NCBI GenBank assembly: GCA_029222685.1
Contig: JARHVB010000014.1
Span: 62,001 to 126,000 of the forward strand
Direction: 5' to 3'
DNA from: Terripilifer ovatus
GTDB taxonomy: Bacteria > Pseudomonadota > Alphaproteobacteria > Rhizobiales > Beijerinckiaceae
Length of the DNA stretch: 64,000 bases
A program made the position numbers and the translations under genes. Below, piece by piece: positions 61,655-64,000 of this stretch. The notes under the pieces are model-generated. The model was given only the letters and a program-made list of their open reading frames with translations. It made no database searches and was not told the DNA's origin. The first letter of the stretch is position 1; every line of letters begins with the position of its first letter.

Positions 61655-62440
61655 CTATGAGAATCGCGATTTTACGATCTCAAGCGCTTCACGGACCTGA
61701 ACGGTCAGCTTGTCGAGAGAAATCTCCCGAGCCAGGTGATCGTAGCGTGAGAGATCTTCCACTCCTTGTAACTTGATTTGTGGAACCGCATCGGGCGGCA
61801 CACCAACCGAAAGAAAATAGTCGTAAAACTTGAAGCCCTTTCCGACAAGGCGATCACTCGCCTCGATCCATGCGGCTCGACGACCTAGTGCGTGAGCGAA
61901 GATAAGGCCATGCAGCGACGATGAAAAAATCAACTCGCATTGGCAGATTTTCTCAAAGACATTCATGGGATCCAGGGAGATGTCGATAAACAAAATTTCC
62001 TGCCGGGTAAAAAACTTTTTGTAGTATATCTTGGGCCAAAGCCACTTCTCACTATGATGTAAAATAACTCCGCAGCGATATTTTGGTTTCGGCGGGTTTG
62101 GCATGAAGTCGGCCGCCAGAATGCCGGCGTCGCCGAAACGGTCAGGGACATCGATATCCGCCTGACGAAGAAATTGGCGCGTGATCGGTCCACGAACCGA
62201 GACGACTTCTTTCGGCTTTGATCTTGGAAATTGTGTCGGGGAGATCATCCCCGTGCCGCAAACTATCGAATGCTCGTCAGCCCAACCCATTATACTACCG
62301 ATCAACAGTAGGTTGGTCTGATCCAGTGGATTACCCTCCGCAACCGCCGCAACGGGCCCAATGTATTTTTCGGCCACATCCCGGGAAAATGCATCGCCTG
62401 CATTCGGCTGGTCGATCCAATGCTTTAAGATTAACTCCAT
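61655..62440 (-). CDS. Polysaccharide pyruvyl transferase family protein
   Basis: A 261-residue glycan-modifying transferase that would add a ketal-linked pyruvate, giving acidic groups to the polymer. Family marks: NAGDAFSRDVAEKYIG (13-28), LLLIGSIMGWADEHSIVCGTGMIS (about 44-67), VVSVRGPITRQFLRQA, FGDAGILAADF, and ELIFSSSLHGLIFAHALGRRAAWI (the conserved SSxLHGxIFAHAL motif). ATG at 62440 is used since a GTG four codons earlier lacks a site. Lower GC than the left half of the window, as for the flippase. Confidence 0.85.
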   Translation of the reverse strand: MELILKHWIDQPNAGDAFSRDVAEKYIGPVAAVAEGNPLDQTNLLLIGSIMGWADEHSIVCGTGMISPTQFPRSKPKEVVSVRGPITRQFLRQADIDVPDRFGDAGILAADFMPNPPKPKYRCGVILHHSEKWLWPKIYYKKFFTRQEILFIDISLDPMNVFEKICQCELIFSSSLHGLIFAHALGRRAAWIEASDRLVGKGFKFYDYFLSVGVPPDAVPQIKLQGVEDLSRYDHLAREISLDKLTVQVREALEIVKSRFS

Positions 62441-62496
62441 AGACTCACCCACTATCTTGCAGGGCTATTTCAGGCCCGCGGTGGACAATTGATTTC

Positions 62497-64000
62497 TCAC
62501 GTCCAGATCAAGCCCAAACTCAGCCTTATCCGCCGCACCTCGTTTATGAGGAGGCCCTTCAATTTTAGCGGCAATGTCACGTAGAGCAGAACCACATATA
62601 CAGCGGAAGTTACCATGCCACAGATAATGAGGCCGATAAATGAGTGCGGTGTCAGGCTTGCAGCTACAACATAAGATATTCCGGCGGAACAGAGCGTCCA
62701 GACAACGGAGAGCATAAGAGATCGGTATAATGAGATGAGCGAAATGGTCGCCATCGCATTGAGGCGGGGCATCAAATATAGAGCGTTTTTGAGGAAAATG
62801 GAGAATGCGACGCAGAGCGCGATGCCGACGCCTCCGGCAGCCGAAAATTTCAACGTCGCCAGCGCAGCAACAATGTTGAAAATTCCTGCCAGCAGCATTG
62901 CGACACCCAATCCAAACACTTGATTTGACGCCATTAGAAGCGCCATCGGCGGCGTGAAAATCAAACTTATGGGAATAGGAAGCGCCAAAGCTACGAGCAC
63001 ACTCCACTCATTCGAAAAACCCGGCCCCAGCCAGATGCTTAAAAGCTGCGGGGCAACGCCGGATATAAATCCGGATGGCAATGCTACAAAAGCCCCGATC
63101 AGGATCATGCTATTTTGAATGTACTGACCGACCTCCGCTTTGGAGCCGGAGTGATAGATCTGCATAACCCTTGCGGTAAATATCGAAGCGACACTGAGGC
63201 CAAGCCCGCGCAACACCGCCCCCCATTGGGCCGCTACGGCATAGCGGCCACTCGCCTCCGGCCCGTACCATAAGTTCATAAGGAGGACGTCTGTATTATT
63301 CAGCAGTATCGTGCCAAATTGAATGATCATCACGACGCTACCAACCCGCGCCAAGCCGACCATAATAGAAGCGTCTAAATCGGAGCGGCTAATTTTAAGC
63401 GCGGGCCGCATGCGAAACGCGCTGGTCGCAACAGTCGTAAAGCCACCCATTGCACCGCAAAGAATGCCCCCTGCGACAAAGAGTAAGTTCGGCGACACGC
63501 AAAGAAATAGGATGACAATGACGGATATTCGCAATGACGTTTGCACGATCTGCGACAAACTTAAGATGTACAGAGCGTTTGCCGAGAACGCGACTGCTTC
63601 GAATGGAATTCCGATGATTGACATGGCGGAAGCCATAGCCAGCGCTATAAAAATATGCCGTGCTCCGTCCTCAAAGCCCGCCGGAACTTGAATCAAGAAG
63701 GTGATGAACCAAGCGCCAGTCAGCGCGAAAATCAGTAACGTAAAGCCGAAGCACAGGCTTAAAAATGAGGCATTAGAAAAAATGCGATTGAACTTGTCGT
63801 TTGCAGCTACGGCTGCGACGAGCTCTCGATTGATCGCCTGGCTGAACGACTGAGAAAGGAATCCCAGATACATAAGCAGGGAAAAACAAAGCGGGATCAG
63901 TCCATAGGTAGCTACGCCCAAGTGGCCTACCAGGAATGGAGTGAATACGATTCCAAAAAGGAACGCCACGCCAAAAGACATCAGGCTGGCTACAAAATTA
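62497..64000 (-). CDS. Oligosaccharide flippase (Wzx-like), N-terminus cut by window edge
   Basis: At least 494 residues with twelve or more hydrophobic helices, of the polysaccharide-transport/MATE-like flippase superfamily that moves lipid-linked repeat units across the inner membrane. The frame is open to base 64000, and the residues before the ATG at 63981 (NFVASL) read like a natural continuation, so the true start probably lies beyond the edge. Typical early sequence TPFLVGHLGVATYGLIPLCFSL. Leftward, 56 bp before the pyruvyl transferase gene. Confidence 0.88.
   Translation of the reverse strand, partial: NFVASLMSFGVAFLFGIVFTPFLVGHLGVATYGLIPLCFSLLMYLGFLSQSFSQAINRELVAAVAANDKFNRIFSNASFLSLCFGFTLLIFALTGAWFITFLIQVPAGFEDGARHIFIALAMASAMSIIGIPFEAVAFSANALYILSLSQIVQTSLRISVIVILFLCVSPNLLFVAGGILCGAMGGFTTVATSAFRMRPALKISRSDLDASIMVGLARVGSVVMIIQFGTILLNNTDVLLMNLWYGPEASGRYAVAAQWGAVLRGLGLSVASIFTARVMQIYHSGSKAEVGQYIQNSMILIGAFVALPSGFISGVAPQLLSIWLGPGFSNEWSVLVALALPIPISLIFTPPMALLMASNQVFGLGVAMLLAGIFNIVAALATLKFSAAGGVGIALCVAFSIFLKNALYLMPRLNAMATISLISLYRSLMLSVVWTLCSAGISYVVAASLTPHSFIGLIICGMVTSAVYVVLLYVTLPLKLKGLLINEVRRIRLSLGLIWT

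Noticed and set aside
1..64000. CRISPR arrays, prophage, insertion sequences, rRNA
   Set aside because: No repeat-spacer pattern, integrase, transposase, phage structural gene or rRNA signature seen on either strand. The short tandem arrays at 25384 and 35958 lack spacers of CRISPR size.

Overview
The window is high-GC bacterial chromosome, most likely from an alphaproteobacterium of the Hyphomicrobiales (rhizobial group). Supporting signs are a complete C-P lyase operon of rhizobial layout, LivFGMHK-, UgpABCE- and TctC-type uptake systems, abundant flavin monooxygenases, a CtrA-type TTAA-N7-TTAAC site, and a palindromic intergenic repeat of the kind seen in rhizobia. The genus cannot be named from the sequence. 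I see no rRNA, CRISPR, prophage or insertion sequence. One tRNA (Arg, ACG) is present.

Layout. (1) 1-8059: a catabolic cluster on both sides of an IclR regulator: acyl-CoA synthetase (cut by the left edge), D-2-hydroxyacid dehydrogenase, alpha/beta hydrolase, luciferase-like monooxygenase, ACMSD-like amidohydrolase and SDR. The set fits breakdown of an aromatic or heterocyclic acid, but the substrate is not visible. (2) 8170-9783: small membrane or secreted proteins (HdeD, LapA, a FecR-like secreted protein). (3) 10080-17520: a seven-gene operon (HIBADH-like dehydrogenase, flavin monooxygenase, LivK-H-M-G-F importer) divergent from a TetR regulator, with a clear inverted-repeat operator between them. 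(4) 17607-19080: MsrA and a MarR regulator. (5) 19111-30682: the phosphonate regulon, phnF divergent from phnGHIJKL, acetyltransferase, phnCDE, DUF1045, phnM, phnN. (6) 30744-32037: an AT-richer two-gene insert (winged-helix protein plus nucleotidyltransferase) behind a 28-bp palindrome that overlaps the first start codon; it resembles a toxin-antitoxin or abortive-infection pair. (7) 32317-35902: MFS transporter, orphan, SnoaL-like protein and TctC-type binding protein. (8) 36051-42991: a UgpBAEC-like importer with a metallophosphoesterase and a methyltransferase, divergent from a second PhnF-type GntR regulator across a perfect 22-bp palindrome. (9) 43203-44597: an Xre/RES toxin-antitoxin pair next to tRNA-Arg. 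(10) 45059-51000: a DSF-type signalling locus, an RpfF-like synthase behind a CtrA-type box, facing an RpfC-like hybrid kinase co-transcribed with a REC-PAS-GGDEF-EAL regulator. (11) 51231-52617: an amidase gene broken by a frameshift. (12) 52671-64000: an exopolysaccharide cluster (priming sugar transferase, Tat-exported beta-helix protein, GT4 transferase, UDP-glucose dehydrogenase, UDP-xylose synthase, GDP-fucose synthase, pyruvyl transferase, flippase) running off the right edge.

How the parts may work together: the DSF/c-di-GMP locus lies directly beside the exopolysaccharide cluster, recalling rpf control of xanthan and biofilm in Xanthomonas. Here the HD-GYP output protein RpfG would be replaced by a REC-PAS-GGDEF-EAL protein. 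The two PhnF-type regulators share a GTCTAG-centred operator core, which suggests the importer at 37.8-42.1 kb handles a phosphate ester or phosphonate.
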